From JAOPZW01 sp963806015 (GTDB taxonomy: Bacteria; Actinomycetota; Thermoleophilia; Solirubrobacterales; Solirubrobacteraceae), in assembly GCA_963806015.1 (NCBI GenBank), contig CAWDWM010000009.1, positions 62,001 to 126,000 of the forward strand: a stretch of 64,000 bases of DNA. The letters run 5' to 3'. The notes beneath the pieces were generated by a model. It was not told the DNA's origin. It saw only the letters and a list, made by a program, of their open reading frames with translations, and made no database searches. The position numbers and the translations under genes were made by a program. How positions within the stretch are numbered: the stretch's first letter is position 1; each line of letters begins with the position of its first letter. Positions 42,067 through 50,851 of the stretch are shown here, in pieces.

Positions 42067-43031
42067 TGGCCACCATGACCTACCTGCAGGCGATCTCCGA
42101 CGCCATGCGCCAGGAGATGCGCCACGACGAGCGCGTGCTCGTGATGGGCGAGGACATCGGCGTCTTCGGCGGCGCCTTCAAGGTGACCGACGGGTTCATC
42201 GACGAGTTCGGCCCCAACCGCGTGATGGACACCCCGCTGGCGGAGTCGGGCATCGTCGGCACGGCGGTGGGCGCCGCCGTCGTCGGGATGCGGCCGATCG
42301 CCGAGATGCAGTTCGCCGACTTCATCTCCTGCGGCTTCGACCAGCTCGTCAACGTCGCGGCCAAGATGTACTACCGCCAGGGGCTGCCGGTGAACATCAC
42401 GGTGCGCCTGCCCAGCGGCGGCGGCTTCTCCGGCGGCCCGTACCACTCCCAGAACCCCGAGGCGTGGTTCATGCACTCGCCCGGGATGAAGGTGGTCGCG
42501 CCCTCGACGGCCGAGGACGCCAAGGGCCTGCTGATCTCCGCCATCCGCGACCACAACCCGGTCGTCTATCTCGAGCACAAGCACCTGTACCGCCGCGTCA
42601 AGGGCGAGGTGCCCGACGGCCTGTACGAGACGCCGCTGACCGCGCGCATCGCGCGTGAGGGCACCGACCTCACGGTCATCGCCTACGGCGCCATGGTGCA
42701 CACCGCGCTGGAGGCCACCGCCGACCTCGACGGCGCCTCGGTCGAGGTGCTCGACCTGCGCTCGCTGGTCCCGCTCGACGAGGAGGCGATCCTCGCCAGC
42801 GTCGCCAAGACGTCGAAGGTGCTGATCGTCGACGAGGCCAACGAGACATGCGCGGCCGGCGCCCAGGTGGCGGCCGTCATCGCCGAGAAGGGCTTCGAGG
42901 ACCTCGACGGGCCCGTGCGCCGCGTGGCGACGCCCGACGTCCCGATCCCGTTCTCGCCCCCGCTCGAGCAGGCGCTGCTGCCGAGCGTCGAACGCGTGAA
43001 GGAGGCCGCCCGTGAGCTCCTCGAGTACTGA
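42066..43031 (+). CDS. 2-oxoacid dehydrogenase E1 beta subunit (second complex)
   Basis: 321 residues; GTG at 42066 overlaps the preceding stop by one base. Visible: MGEDIGVFGGAFKVTDGF, PLAESGIVGTAVGAAVVGM, LPSGGGFSGGPYHSQNPEAW and VDEANETCAAGAQVAA. The PYHSQNPE segment is typical of branched-chain or acetoin-type E1 beta subunits. Completes the E1 with the gene before it. Confidence 0.87.
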   Translation: MATMTYLQAISDAMRQEMRHDERVLVMGEDIGVFGGAFKVTDGFIDEFGPNRVMDTPLAESGIVGTAVGAAVVGMRPIAEMQFADFISCGFDQLVNVAAKMYYRQGLPVNITVRLPSGGGFSGGPYHSQNPEAWFMHSPGMKVVAPSTAEDAKGLLISAIRDHNPVVYLEHKHLYRRVKGEVPDGLYETPLTARIAREGTDLTVIAYGAMVHTALEATADLDGASVEVLDLRSLVPLDEEAILASVAKTSKVLIVDEANETCAAGAQVAAVIAEKGFEDLDGPVRRVATPDVPIPFSPPLEQALLPSVERVKEAARELLEY

Positions 43032-44370
43032 GACACTCATCGACGTCGTGATGCCGCAGATGGGCGTCTCGGTCTCCGAGGGCACGATCGTCGAATGGCG
43101 CAAGCAGGTCGGCGACTGGGTCGAGTACGAGGAGGCGCTCGTCGACATCTCGACCGACAAGATCGACACCGAGCTGCCCTCGCCGGCCGCCGGGCGCGTG
43201 GCGGAGATCGTCGTCGAGCCGGGCACCACCGTCGAGGTCGGCGCCGTGCTCGCGCGCCTGAGCACCGACGCCAAGCCCGGCCAGCCGCACGCCTCCGAGC
43301 AGAACGGCGCGCCGCCGACCAGCGAGGCCGCCGCCGCGACCGGGGAGACGCCGGTCGAGGCGACCGCCACGCCGTCGCCGGAGCCGGGCACCGCCACCCC
43401 GGACGACGCCCCCCGCGAGCGGCCCGCGCGCGGCGCGCGGCGCTACTCGCCGGTCGTGCAGCGCATCGCGGCCGAGCACGATGTCGACCTCGACCAGGTG
43501 CCGGGCACCGGGCGCGACGGGCGCGTGCGCAAGCAGGACGTCCTCGCCCACATCCAGTCCTCGGGCGGGGCCGCCGTCGAAGAGCCGCCGCTGCACATCG
43601 AGTCGCCCTACATCCCCGAGCCGGTGGCGCCGAAGGCCGCGCCCGCGGCAGCGCCGTCCCCCGCGCCCGCCCCGGCGCCGGTGCCGGTGCGGACCGGCGC
43701 CTACCAGCCGCCGGCGGCCGCCCCGCTGTCGCGCATGCGCAAGCTCGTCGGCGACCACATGAAGCGCTCGCTCGACACGGCCGCCACGTGCACGACGTGG
43801 ATCGAGGCCGACATGTCGCGCGTGGAGCGCGCGCGCCGCGAGGTCGGGCTCACGGCGCTGCCGTTCGTGGCCCGCGCCACCATCGACGCGCTGCGCGAGT
43901 ACCCCGCGCTCAACGCGTGGCTGGAGGGCGACCAGCTCACGGTGCACACCGACGTCAACCTCGGGATCGCCGTGTCGCTGGGCGACGACGGCCTGATCGT
44001 GCCGGTCATCGGCGCGGCGCAGGACCTCTCGGCCGAGGGCCTCTCCAAGCGCATCAAGGAGCTGGCCCGTGCGGCGCGCTCGCGCGCGCTGCGCCCCGAC
44101 GACGTCCAGGGCGGCACGTTCACGATCACCAACCCGGGGCAGTTCGGATCGGTCATGGCGACGCCCGTCATCAACCAGCCGCAGGTCGCGATCCTCGACC
44201 TCGAGGCGGTGGTGAAGCGTCCCGTGGTAGTGACCGACGAGGACGGCAACGACTCGATCGCCATCCGCCCGATGACGGTGCTCGGCCTGTCGTGGGACCA
44301 CCGCGCCCTCGACGGCGCCCTGGCCGCGCAGTTCCTGGCCGCGATCAAGCGCCGGATCGAGAGCCTGTAG
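43012..44370 (+). CDS. 2-oxoacid dehydrogenase E2 acyltransferase (second complex)
   Basis: 452 residues; GTG at 43012, overlapping E1 beta by 20 bases. One lipoyl domain with the attachment Lys in ISTDKIDTELP, a linker, a subunit-binding domain (YSPVVQRIAAEHDVDL to GRDGRVRKQDVL), a Pro/Ala linker and a catalytic domain ending in WDHRALDGALAAQF with the normal His and Asp. It shares the E3 (lpdA) and the lipoylation genes by inference. Confidence 0.9.
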   Translation: MSSSSTETLIDVVMPQMGVSVSEGTIVEWRKQVGDWVEYEEALVDISTDKIDTELPSPAAGRVAEIVVEPGTTVEVGAVLARLSTDAKPGQPHASEQNGAPPTSEAAAATGETPVEATATPSPEPGTATPDDAPRERPARGARRYSPVVQRIAAEHDVDLDQVPGTGRDGRVRKQDVLAHIQSSGGAAVEEPPLHIESPYIPEPVAPKAAPAAAPSPAPAPAPVPVRTGAYQPPAAAPLSRMRKLVGDHMKRSLDTAATCTTWIEADMSRVERARREVGLTALPFVARATIDALREYPALNAWLEGDQLTVHTDVNLGIAVSLGDDGLIVPVIGAAQDLSAEGLSKRIKELARAARSRALRPDDVQGGTFTITNPGQFGSVMATPVINQPQVAILDLEAVVKRPVVVTDEDGNDSIAIRPMTVLGLSWDHRALDGALAAQFLAAIKRRIESL

Positions 44371-44387
44371 CGAGCGGCAGGCGCTCG
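44371..44387. terminator. Short hairpin after the second E2
   Basis: CGAGCG and CGCTCG with a 5-nt loop begin directly after the stop codon, between convergent genes. Only six pairs and no T tract. Confidence 0.35.
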
Positions 44388-44402
44388 TCGCGCCGACCGG
44401 TC

Positions 44403-44807
44403 TCATGTGTCCAGGCGCCGGCGCAGGACCGGCTTGACGTCCACGATCGGCGTGCCGTCGATGGCCTCGAGGTTGCGCACGCGCAGCCGCGCGCCCTCGA
44501 CCGACAGGACCTCGACCGGGTGCAGCCCTATCGGGTTCGGGCGATCGGGGGAGCGTGTGTTGAACACGCCCTGCATGGGGTTGGCGCGGTCGTCGCGCGG
44601 GTGCACCCGCAGGACGTCGCGCCGGGCACGGTCCAGCCACGTGAGGACGATCAGCTCGGCCCCCGGCCCGATGCCGTCGAGGGCGTCGAGCACGGCCGGC
44701 TCGAAGACCAGCCACGCGTCGGGCGCCCCCTCGAGACCCTGCTTGGGCGCCGACGCGCGGTCGGTCAGCTCGGACTCGACGCGCCCGATCGGCGTGAGCT
44801 CGATCAC
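44403..44807 (-). CDS. tRNA threonylcarbamoyladenosine methyltransferase TrmO-like
   Basis: 134 residues. The small beta-barrel signature is complete: LTPIGRVES at the N terminus, GVFNTRSPDRPNPIGLHPVE in the middle and DGTPIVDVKPVL at the end. TrmO uses SAM to methylate t6A37 in tRNA. Its start overlaps the stop of the reductase upstream by four bases. Confidence 0.82.
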   Translation of the reverse strand: MIELTPIGRVESELTDRASAPKQGLEGAPDAWLVFEPAVLDALDGIGPGAELIVLTWLDRARRDVLRVHPRDDRANPMQGVFNTRSPDRPNPIGLHPVEVLSVEGARLRVRNLEAIDGTPIVDVKPVLRRRLDT

Positions 44808-45376
44808 TGCCTGTCCTTGGGCTCGTAGACGAGGATCAGCGTCTCACCCGCCGGCTTGGCGTCCATGAGGCGCAGGGCGGTCGCGTCGGCGTCGCCGGCG
44901 AACATGCGCTTGCCGGCGCCCAGCACGGTCGGGAAGACCATCAGGCGGTACTCGTCGACGAGGTCGTTCGCGCGCAGGACCTCGATCACCTGGGCGCTGC
45001 CGTTGACCAGCACATCGCCGCCGGGCTCCTGGCGGAGCCTGGTCACGGTGTCGACGAGCTCGCCGGGCCTGACGACGACCGAGTTGTTCCACTCGGCCTC
45101 GTCCATGGAGCCCGAGACGACGTACTTGCGCATGCCGTTGAACTTGTCGGCGAACTCACCGGTGCGCGACGGCCACGCCTCGGCGAAGCCCTCGTAGGTG
45201 ACGCGGCCGAGGAGCAGGGCCTCGGACCTCATCACCTCGTCGAGCTTGAACTGGTCGCCCTCGGCCCCGCGCTCGTACTTGAACGCCCAACCGCCGCGGT
45301 CCCATCCCTCGGACCCGCCCGGGTCCTCGAAGACGCCGTCCAGCGACACGAACTGCGATACGACGATCCTGGCCAT
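44804..45376 (-). CDS. RibD C-terminal/dihydrofolate-reductase-like protein
   Basis: 190 residues from an ATG with AAGGAG six bases upstream. VVSQFVSLDGVFEDPGG, LLLGRVTYEGF, KYVVSG, DVLVNGSAQVIEVL and the FPTVLGAGKRMF strand define the RibD-C/YyaP group of NADPH-binding reductases. These are common accessory proteins of unknown substrate. Confidence 0.82.
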   Translation of the reverse strand: MARIVVSQFVSLDGVFEDPGGSEGWDRGGWAFKYERGAEGDQFKLDEVMRSEALLLGRVTYEGFAEAWPSRTGEFADKFNGMRKYVVSGSMDEAEWNNSVVVRPGELVDTVTRLRQEPGGDVLVNGSAQVIEVLRANDLVDEYRLMVFPTVLGAGKRMFAGDADATALRLMDAKPAGETLILVYEPKDRQ

Positions 45377-45412
45377 CTCGATCTCCTTGTCTGGTTCGTT
45401 GCTTGTGCGCTG

Positions 45413-45937
45413 CTATGACCGCGCCTCGGCGCGAAACTCGTCGGTGACCCGGCGCGTGCGTAGGCGTCCGCCCGGCTTGAACACCGCCAGGCCGACGGCG
45501 AGGGCCGCGAAGATGAGGTTGGCGGTACCGGCGATCGACAGCTCCCAGCGCGCCGCCCCGAGCGGCCGGCCGGCCGCGGTTCGGTCGATCAGCGCCTGCA
45601 CCGACGGCCTGACCACGAGCGCGCCGGTCAGGATGATCGCAAGCTGCAGCGCGAGCTTGCCGGCGACCCAGCGGTAGGTGACGACGCCCCAGCGCGTGCC
45701 CAGCCCCAGCGCGATGCCCGTGGCGAGCGAGGTCAGGCTGAACGGGATCGCCAGCGCGAAGGCGAGCGTCTGTGCCGACCCGTAGAGCGCGTGGGCCTCG
45801 GCCGCGCTGTCGGCGCCCGCAGCGCGCAGCGCCACGATCAGCACGCTGCCGGTGACGCCGATGAGCGCCACCGACACTCCCACGTGCACGGTCAGGACGG
45901 CCTTGCGCGCCCGGGGGCTCAGCCGCGTGGCGCTCAT
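45413..45937 (-). CDS. Four-helix membrane protein (DUF2269-like)
   Basis: 174 residues. The start overlaps the bicupin stop (ATGA). Four helices: RKAVLTVHVGVSVALIGVTG, then about 50-80, 85-110 and 125-150. The His in helix 1 and the helix spacing fit the DUF2269-type membrane proteins. Role unknown; co-transcribed with the MFS exporter and bicupin. Confidence 0.65.
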   Translation of the reverse strand: MSATRLSPRARKAVLTVHVGVSVALIGVTGSVLIVALRAAGADSAAEAHALYGSAQTLAFALAIPFSLTSLATGIALGLGTRWGVVTYRWVAGKLALQLAIILTGALVVRPSVQALIDRTAAGRPLGAARWELSIAGTANLIFAALAVGLAVFKPGGRLRTRRVTDEFRAEARS

Positions 45938-46782
45938 GACCCCGCCGCGCGATCGATCTGCGGCCCGACGGTCGTGACCGCCGGGATCGGCCCCATGGCC
46001 CAGTCGGGCACCGCGACGCCCGCCTGATCGGCGGCGATCCGCGCGAAGTAGCGCTCGAAGCCCGCCGGCGTGCAGACGATGAGCGTGCGGGCGCCGGCGT
46101 CGGTGTGGTTGGCGAACGCGTGCGCCACCCCGCGGGGGGCGAAGGCGAACTCGCCCGCGCGGCGCGCGCAGCGCTCGGCGCCGAGCTGGAAGACGAGCTC
46201 GCCCTCGAGCACCCAGAAGAGCTCGTCGAAGTCGTGGTGATGCAGCCGCGGGCCCCCGAACCCGGGGCCCACGCGGTTGTCCATCACCGCGATCCGCCCA
46301 CCGCACTGCTCGCCGCGCACGAGGACGTTGACCCGGCCGGCGGCGGGCGCGATCGGCGTCGCCGCGGCGCCGTCGTCGCGCTCGGCGATCAGCCCGCCGA
46401 CAGTGGTGACCGGCGGCGTGGGCGCCAGCGCCCACGGCGGCGGGTCCTCGCCCGCCGCCTGCGCGGCGAGACGTGCGAAGTAGCCCTCGAAGCCCGCCGG
46501 CGTGCACAGCAGCACGTAGCGCGCGGGGACGTCGCCCAGGTTCGCCAGGGTGTGTGCCACGCCGGCCGGGGCGAGGGCCAGCGCGCCGGGCCCGGCGGTG
46601 AAGAGCTCGTCGCCCAGCTGGAAGGTGAGCTCGCCGTCGAGCACGTAGAAGGTGTCGTCGAACGCGTGGTGGTGCAGTGGCGGGCCGTCCCAACGGGCGG
46701 GCACGGTGTTCTCGATCACGGAGATCGCGCCGCCGGACTGCGCGCCGCGCAGCGCGACGGCCGTGGTGAAGGCAGAAGCCAT
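45934..46782 (-). CDS. Two-domain cupin (bicupin) with internal duplication
   Basis: 282 residues from an ATG with AAGGAGG upstream. Two halves repeat the same order: PPLHHHAFDDTFYVLDGEL, APAGVAHTLANLGD and LCTPAGFEGYFARL in the first; PRLHHHDFDELFWVLEGEL, APRGVAHAFANHTD and VCTPAGFERYFARI in the second. Both have full three-His-one-Glu metal sites. Such bicupins can act as dioxygenases, for example quercetinase-like enzymes. Located behind the exporter in a TetR-linked operon. Confidence 0.83.
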   Translation of the reverse strand: MASAFTTAVALRGAQSGGAISVIENTVPARWDGPPLHHHAFDDTFYVLDGELTFQLGDELFTAGPGALALAPAGVAHTLANLGDVPARYVLLCTPAGFEGYFARLAAQAAGEDPPPWALAPTPPVTTVGGLIAERDDGAAATPIAPAAGRVNVLVRGEQCGGRIAVMDNRVGPGFGGPRLHHHDFDELFWVLEGELVFQLGAERCARRAGEFAFAPRGVAHAFANHTDAGARTLIVCTPAGFERYFARIAADQAGVAVPDWAMGPIPAVTTVGPQIDRAAGS

Positions 46783-46792
46783 GTGGTCCTCC

Positions 46793-48256
46793 TTACGACT
46801 TGCGGTGGGCGGCCTGCAGGGGCACCTCGGGTAGGCGCAGGACGACGAGGAGCGCCAGCGCCGCGACCGGGGCGGCGACCACGAAGACGGCCTGGACGCC
46901 GTCGATGACGTCGGCGCGCGACGCGTGTGCGGCGCCGTCGGCGCCGGACTGCGCCGCGAACACGGCGCCCAGGACGGCGGCCCCGACCGCCCCGCCGAGC
47001 GCGCGGAAGAACCCGGTCGTCGCGGTCGCGACGCCGAGCTCGCGCCGATCGACGCTGTTCTGGACGGCCACGACGAGAACCTGGGTGACCATGCCGAAGC
47101 CGAGGCCGAACACGCCCAGCGCGATGCCGGTGGCGACCTGCGAGGGGTCGCCCGCGAAGGCGGCGAGCAGGACGAGCGCCACCGTCATCAGCGCCAGGCC
47201 CGCGACCGGGAAGCGCTTGTAGCGCCCGGTGCGCACGATCGCCCGGCCCGACAGCGTCGTCGAGACGGCGATCCCGAGCATGGCCGGGACGAGCAGCAGG
47301 CCGGCGTCGGTCGGGCTGGCGCCCGTCGCCGTCTCCAGGAACAGCGGCACGAAGACGGTGACCGAGAACAGCGCGGCGGTCCCCAGGAACAGCGTGGCGC
47401 TGGCGATGGCCACCGGCCGGGTGCGCAGCAGGTGGAACGGGACGATCGGGTCGGCGACGCGGCGCTCGCGCACGACCAGGGCGCCGGACAGGACGACCGT
47501 CGCGGCGATGAGCCCGAGGATCTCCCCCGAGCCCCACGCGTAGCGCGCCCCGCCCCAGATGCAGGTCAGCATCAGACCGGTGGTCGCGCCGGCCAGCAGC
47601 AGGGCACCCGCCACATCGAGCGGGCGGTCGGCACCCGCCCCCTCCGGCGCCGGCAGGCGCAGGTGAAGCGCGGCGAGAGCGGCGGCGCCGATCGGCAGGT
47701 TGACGAGGAAGACCCAGCGCCAGCTCGCGTGATCGACGAGGACGCCGCCGAGGAGCGGACCGACGATGGTCGCGACGGCGAAGGTCGCCGCGATGTAGCC
47801 CTGATAGCGCCCGCGCTCGCGCGGGGCGACGAGGTCGCCCACGGCGGCCATGGCCATCGTCATCAGGCCGCCGGCCGCGGCGCCCTGGACAGCGCGCAGG
47901 ACGATGAGCTGCGTGACGTCCTGCGCCGCCCCGCACAGCGCCGAGGAGGCGATGAAGACGAAGAGCGCGACCTCGAGCAGCAGCTTGCGCCCGTAGCGGT
48001 CGCCGAGCTTGCCCCACATCGGCGTCGATGCCGCGGCGGCCACCACGTATGCGGTGACGACCCATGAGACGTCGGTGAGCCGGCCGAGGTCGGCGGCGAC
48101 TACCGGCAGCGCGGTGGCCAGGATCGTCTGGTCGAGGACCGCGGGCAGCATCGCGAGGACGATCGCCGCGAAGGGCACGGCGACGGACGGGACGCCTGCG
48201 CGCTCGCCGGTGCTCGTGGATGCGCGGTCGTGGTGCTGCAGTGTGGCCTGGCTCAT
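46793..48256 (-). CDS. MFS multidrug exporter, DHA2 (EmrB/QacA) family, 14 helices
   Basis: 487 residues. AAGGAGG lies upstream of the ATG at 48256. Motif A region is GKLGDRYGRKLLLEVALF after helix 2, and motif C (GGVLVDHASWRWVFLVNLP) follows helix 5. The Asp in LPAVLDQTILATALPVVA of helix 1 is the typical proton or drug site. It exports hydrophobic compounds by proton antiport. The divergent TetR gene probably controls it. Confidence 0.88.
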   Translation of the reverse strand: MSQATLQHHDRASTSTGERAGVPSVAVPFAAIVLAMLPAVLDQTILATALPVVAADLGRLTDVSWVVTAYVVAAAASTPMWGKLGDRYGRKLLLEVALFVFIASSALCGAAQDVTQLIVLRAVQGAAAGGLMTMAMAAVGDLVAPRERGRYQGYIAATFAVATIVGPLLGGVLVDHASWRWVFLVNLPIGAAALAALHLRLPAPEGAGADRPLDVAGALLLAGATTGLMLTCIWGGARYAWGSGEILGLIAATVVLSGALVVRERRVADPIVPFHLLRTRPVAIASATLFLGTAALFSVTVFVPLFLETATGASPTDAGLLLVPAMLGIAVSTTLSGRAIVRTGRYKRFPVAGLALMTVALVLLAAFAGDPSQVATGIALGVFGLGFGMVTQVLVVAVQNSVDRRELGVATATTGFFRALGGAVGAAVLGAVFAAQSGADGAAHASRADVIDGVQAVFVVAAPVAALALLVVLRLPEVPLQAAHRKS

Positions 48257-48294
48257 GACGCCTCCTTGGACTGGATGGCTCGTGCTGCCATAAA

Positions 48295-48345
48295 GATATA
48301 GCAACCCTAAGATTAGTGCGCAACTATGTTTGTTGCTGATAGACT
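48295..48345. promoter_or_regulatory. AT-rich divergent promoter and operator for the exporter and TetR genes
   Basis: On the minus strand a -35 TTGCGC (48323-48318) and -10 TATATC (48300-48295) are 17 bases apart and serve the exporter. On the plus strand TAGACT (48340-48345) lies six bases before the TetR ATG. Between them an imperfect 17-bp palindrome GCAACTATGTTTGTTGC (48320-48336) overlaps the -35, and a further AGCAAC half-site lies at 48300-48305. This fits repression of both genes by TetR. Confidence 0.65.
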
Positions 48346-48351
48346 TTCATC

Positions 48352-49008
48352 ATGAGCACGGCCGAGTCCCCGCAGCTGGGCCTGCGCGAGCGCAAGAAGG
48401 AGCAGACGCGCCAGCTGATCGCCGAGACCGCGCGACGCCTGTTCTCCGAGCGCGGGTTCGAGCGCGTCACCGTCGCCGAGATCGCCCGCACCGCCGAGGT
48501 CTCCGCGCAGACGGTCTTCAACTACTTCCCCACCAAGGAGGACCTCGTCTACTGGCGGCTGCAGTCCTTCGAGGACGAGCTGCTGGAGACGATCCGCGAG
48601 CGCGAGTCCGGCGAGCCCGCGCTCGCCGCCTTCCGGCGCTTCATCCTGGCGCAGCGCGGCCTGCTCGGCAAGCGCGACGAGGCGGCGCGCCGGCAGCTCA
48701 CGGCGCTCACGCGGATGATCACCGAGAGCCCGGCCCTGCAGGCCCGCGAGCAGCAGATCTTCGCCGGCTACACGGCCTCCCTGGCCGCGCTGCTCGCGGA
48801 GGAGACTGCGGCGCACCCGGCCGACCTGAGGCCGTGGGTGGCGGCCAACGCCATGATGGGCGTCCACCGGGCGCTCGTGCATCACGCCCGGCGGCGGGTC
48901 ATCGAGGGCATGCAGCATCCGCGCCTGGCCACCGAGGTCCGTGCGCGCGCCGAGGAGGCGCTGGCGCTGCTCGAGGAGGGCCTCGAGCGCTACGCGGTCA
49001 AGGACTGA
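48352..49008 (+). CDS. TetR-family transcriptional regulator
   Basis: 218 residues. The N-terminal helix-turn-helix reads VTVAEIARTAEVSAQTVFNYFPTKEDL over residues 40-66; the rest is an all-helical ligand domain. Divergent from the MFS exporter and adjacent to its operator, so it likely represses the exporter and responds to its substrate. The 3' end overlaps the next gene by 11 bases. Confidence 0.88.
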   Translation: MSTAESPQLGLRERKKEQTRQLIAETARRLFSERGFERVTVAEIARTAEVSAQTVFNYFPTKEDLVYWRLQSFEDELLETIRERESGEPALAAFRRFILAQRGLLGKRDEAARRQLTALTRMITESPALQAREQQIFAGYTASLAALLAEETAAHPADLRPWVAANAMMGVHRALVHHARRRVIEGMQHPRLATEVRARAEEALALLEEGLERYAVKD

Positions 49009-49483
49009 CGCGCAGGGCCGCGATCAGCAGACCCGACGCGGCGAGGGTGGTGACGGCGCGCGCGTGGTTCCACGCGGTCCAGGCGGCCAGGTAGTCGCTC
49101 CAGCGACCGGGCGCGCCCGCGCCGTCGGGGTCCACGGTCATCAGCGCGTCGTTGAGCGGGACGTTGGCGGCCCGGGTGACGACGATCGCTCCCGCGAGGT
49201 AGAGCGCGCTGCCCGCGAGCACCAGCACGGCAGGGCGCTCGCCCCACGAGACCACGGCCCATACGCCCAGCACGCCGCAGGCGACCGCGGTGCCGATCAG
49301 CGCGGTCATGAACATCGGGGTGAGCGCGAGCCTGTTGATCGAGTTCATCGCACGGATGCTCTGCGCCGGGGCCAGGCGGTCCAGGGCGGGCATGACGAAG
49401 GAGGAGAAGGCGAAGAAGACGCCGGCCGAGAGGCCGCAGCCGAGGGCGGTCGCGAACGTGAGGTACTGGATGAGGCGGCTCAT
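48998..49483 (-). CDS. DUF1772/anthrone-oxygenase-like membrane protein
   Basis: 161 residues with four helices. The family signature TRAANVPLNDAL and the C-terminal DYLAAWTAWNHARAV are clear. Some members oxidise anthrones in polyketide pathways. Convergent with TetR; its proximity to the exporter and bicupin suggests a small aromatic compound is handled here. Confidence 0.75.
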   Translation of the reverse strand: MSRLIQYLTFATALGCGLSAGVFFAFSSFVMPALDRLAPAQSIRAMNSINRLALTPMFMTALIGTAVACGVLGVWAVVSWGERPAVLVLAGSALYLAGAIVVTRAANVPLNDALMTVDPDGAGAPGRWSDYLAAWTAWNHARAVTTLAASGLLIAALRVSP

Positions 49484-49537
49484 GTCGCACAGTGAAGAGC
49501 GCGCGAGCGAGACTGTCCATGGCCAGATTGCGCGCCT

Positions 49538-49768
49538 TCATACGCCAGCGTCTACCTCACGTCTGCGTGGCGACCTCGCGTGCTGCACCCAGTCGGGATC
49601 GATCGCCTCGAGCTCGGCGCCGACGTCGACATCGTGCCCGGCCCCCTCGAAGGTGAAGATCCGCGCGGTCTCGCCGTCGCGCGCCGCGAGGTTCGTGCGC
49701 TCCTGGAAGGCGTCGAGGATGCGGTCGGCGTCCGGCCCGACCTTCGTGATGACCAGCGTGTTGGGCAT
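49538..49768 (-). CDS. Small hypothetical protein
   Basis: 76 residues. The start is back to back with lipB. It begins PNTLVITKVGPDADRILDAF, has strands consistent with a compact alpha/beta fold and ends in a basic tail. No family recognised; coding is supported by the in-frame ATG and by its place in an otherwise empty gap, so confidence is modest. Confidence 0.45.
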   Translation of the reverse strand: MPNTLVITKVGPDADRILDAFQERTNLAARDGETARIFTFEGAGHDVDVGAELEAIDPDWVQHARSPRRREVDAGV

Positions 49769-49794
49769 GGCGACGATGGTGCCATCATGGGGTG

Positions 49795-50499
49795 ATGGCA
49801 GGCGAGCTGTGGACGGTGAACCTCGGCATCGTGGAGTACCGCGAGGCGTGGGCGCTGCAGGAGCGCGTGCGCGCCGCGCGCCAGGCGGACGCGATCCCCG
49901 ACACGCTGCTGCTGCTCGAGCACCCGCCCGTCTACACGCGCGGCCGGCGCTCGGCCCCGGGCGAGCTGGCCATGGGCGAGCAGTGGTATCGGATGCAGGG
50001 CATCGACATCGTCGACGTCGACCGCGGCGGGCTGCTGACCTACCACGGCCCCGGCCAGCTCGTCGGCTACCCGATCATGCGCGTGACGGATCTCATGGCC
50101 TACGTGCGCACGATGGAGCAGGCGATCGTCACCGCCCTCGGCGACGAGGGGGTGCCCGAGGCCCGGGGGCGCTCCGGCGACGGGCGCGACTTCATCGGCG
50201 TGTGGACGGCCGAGCGCAAGATCGCCTCGATCGGCGTGCACCGCTCGCGCGAGGTGACCACGCACGGCTTCGCGGTCAACGTCGACAACGACCTGCAGCC
50301 CTTCGAGTGGGTGGTGCCGTGCGGGCTGGCCGACGTGCGGATGACCTCGATCACGCGCGAGCTCGGCCACGGCGACCATCTGCCGTGCTTTCGCAAGCGC
50401 ATGGCCTTCCGCTTCGCCGAGGCCTTCGAGCGCCGCCAGCGGCTGGTCTCGGCGACCCGTCTGGAGGCCGCGATCGGCGCCGCGCCAGTGCCGGCATGA
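49795..50499 (+). CDS. lipB: Octanoyl-[acyl-carrier-protein]:protein N-octanoyltransferase
   Basis: 234 residues; the GTG three bases earlier is an alternative start. Transfers octanoate from ACP to the lipoyl domains of E2 subunits. The RGG-YHGPGQLVGYP segment, the catalytic Lys in ERKIASIGVH and the catalytic Cys in WVVPCGL are present. The next gene overlaps the stop by four bases. Works with LipA at 51905. Confidence 0.92.
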   Translation: MAGELWTVNLGIVEYREAWALQERVRAARQADAIPDTLLLLEHPPVYTRGRRSAPGELAMGEQWYRMQGIDIVDVDRGGLLTYHGPGQLVGYPIMRVTDLMAYVRTMEQAIVTALGDEGVPEARGRSGDGRDFIGVWTAERKIASIGVHRSREVTTHGFAVNVDNDLQPFEWVVPCGLADVRMTSITRELGHGDHLPCFRKRMAFRFAEAFERRQRLVSATRLEAAIGAAPVPA

Positions 50500-50843
50500 G
50501 CTTCATCGAGCTGGGCGTCGAGGATGCCGACCGCGGCCGTGCCTTCTACGAGGGGGTGTTCGGCTGGCGCTTCGAGCCCGGGCCCTCGGGCAATGGCTTC
50601 ATGATCCACACGCCCGACGGCCGCGCCGGCATCCACGGCGGCGACGCGGGCGCATCGCCGTACGTCTTCTTCCCCGTGGAGGACATCGACACGGCGATGG
50701 ATCGCGTGCGCGAGCTCGGGGGCGTCGTGGAGGACGTCGACGTCGAGGGCGACGAGGAGTCCCAGGCGCGCCATGGGCGCTTCAGGCTCTGCCGCGACGA
50801 CCAGGGCTCCCCCTTCGGACTGCACCAGCCGCCGGCCGCCTGA
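50496..50843 (+). CDS. VOC (glyoxalase/bleomycin-resistance fold) protein
   Basis: 115 residues; ATGA overlap with lipB. IELGVEDADRGRAFYEGVFGWRFE and FPVEDIDTAMDRVRELGG mark the two beta-alpha-beta-beta-beta halves of the VOC fold. Ligand unknown. Confidence 0.8.
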   Translation: MSFIELGVEDADRGRAFYEGVFGWRFEPGPSGNGFMIHTPDGRAGIHGGDAGASPYVFFPVEDIDTAMDRVRELGGVVEDVDVEGDEESQARHGRFRLCRDDQGSPFGLHQPPAA

Positions 50844-50851
50844 CCACGCGG

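Noticed and set aside
41008..44370. Second E1/E2 set as a recent duplication of the first.
   Set aside because: ThDP motifs, loop sequences and E2 active sites differ substantially, so the two sets diverged long ago.
48285..48351. The AT-rich island between tetR and the exporter as an insertion scar or mobile element end.
   Set aside because: There are no target-site duplications or transposase remnants, and the region is explained by two promoters and an operator.
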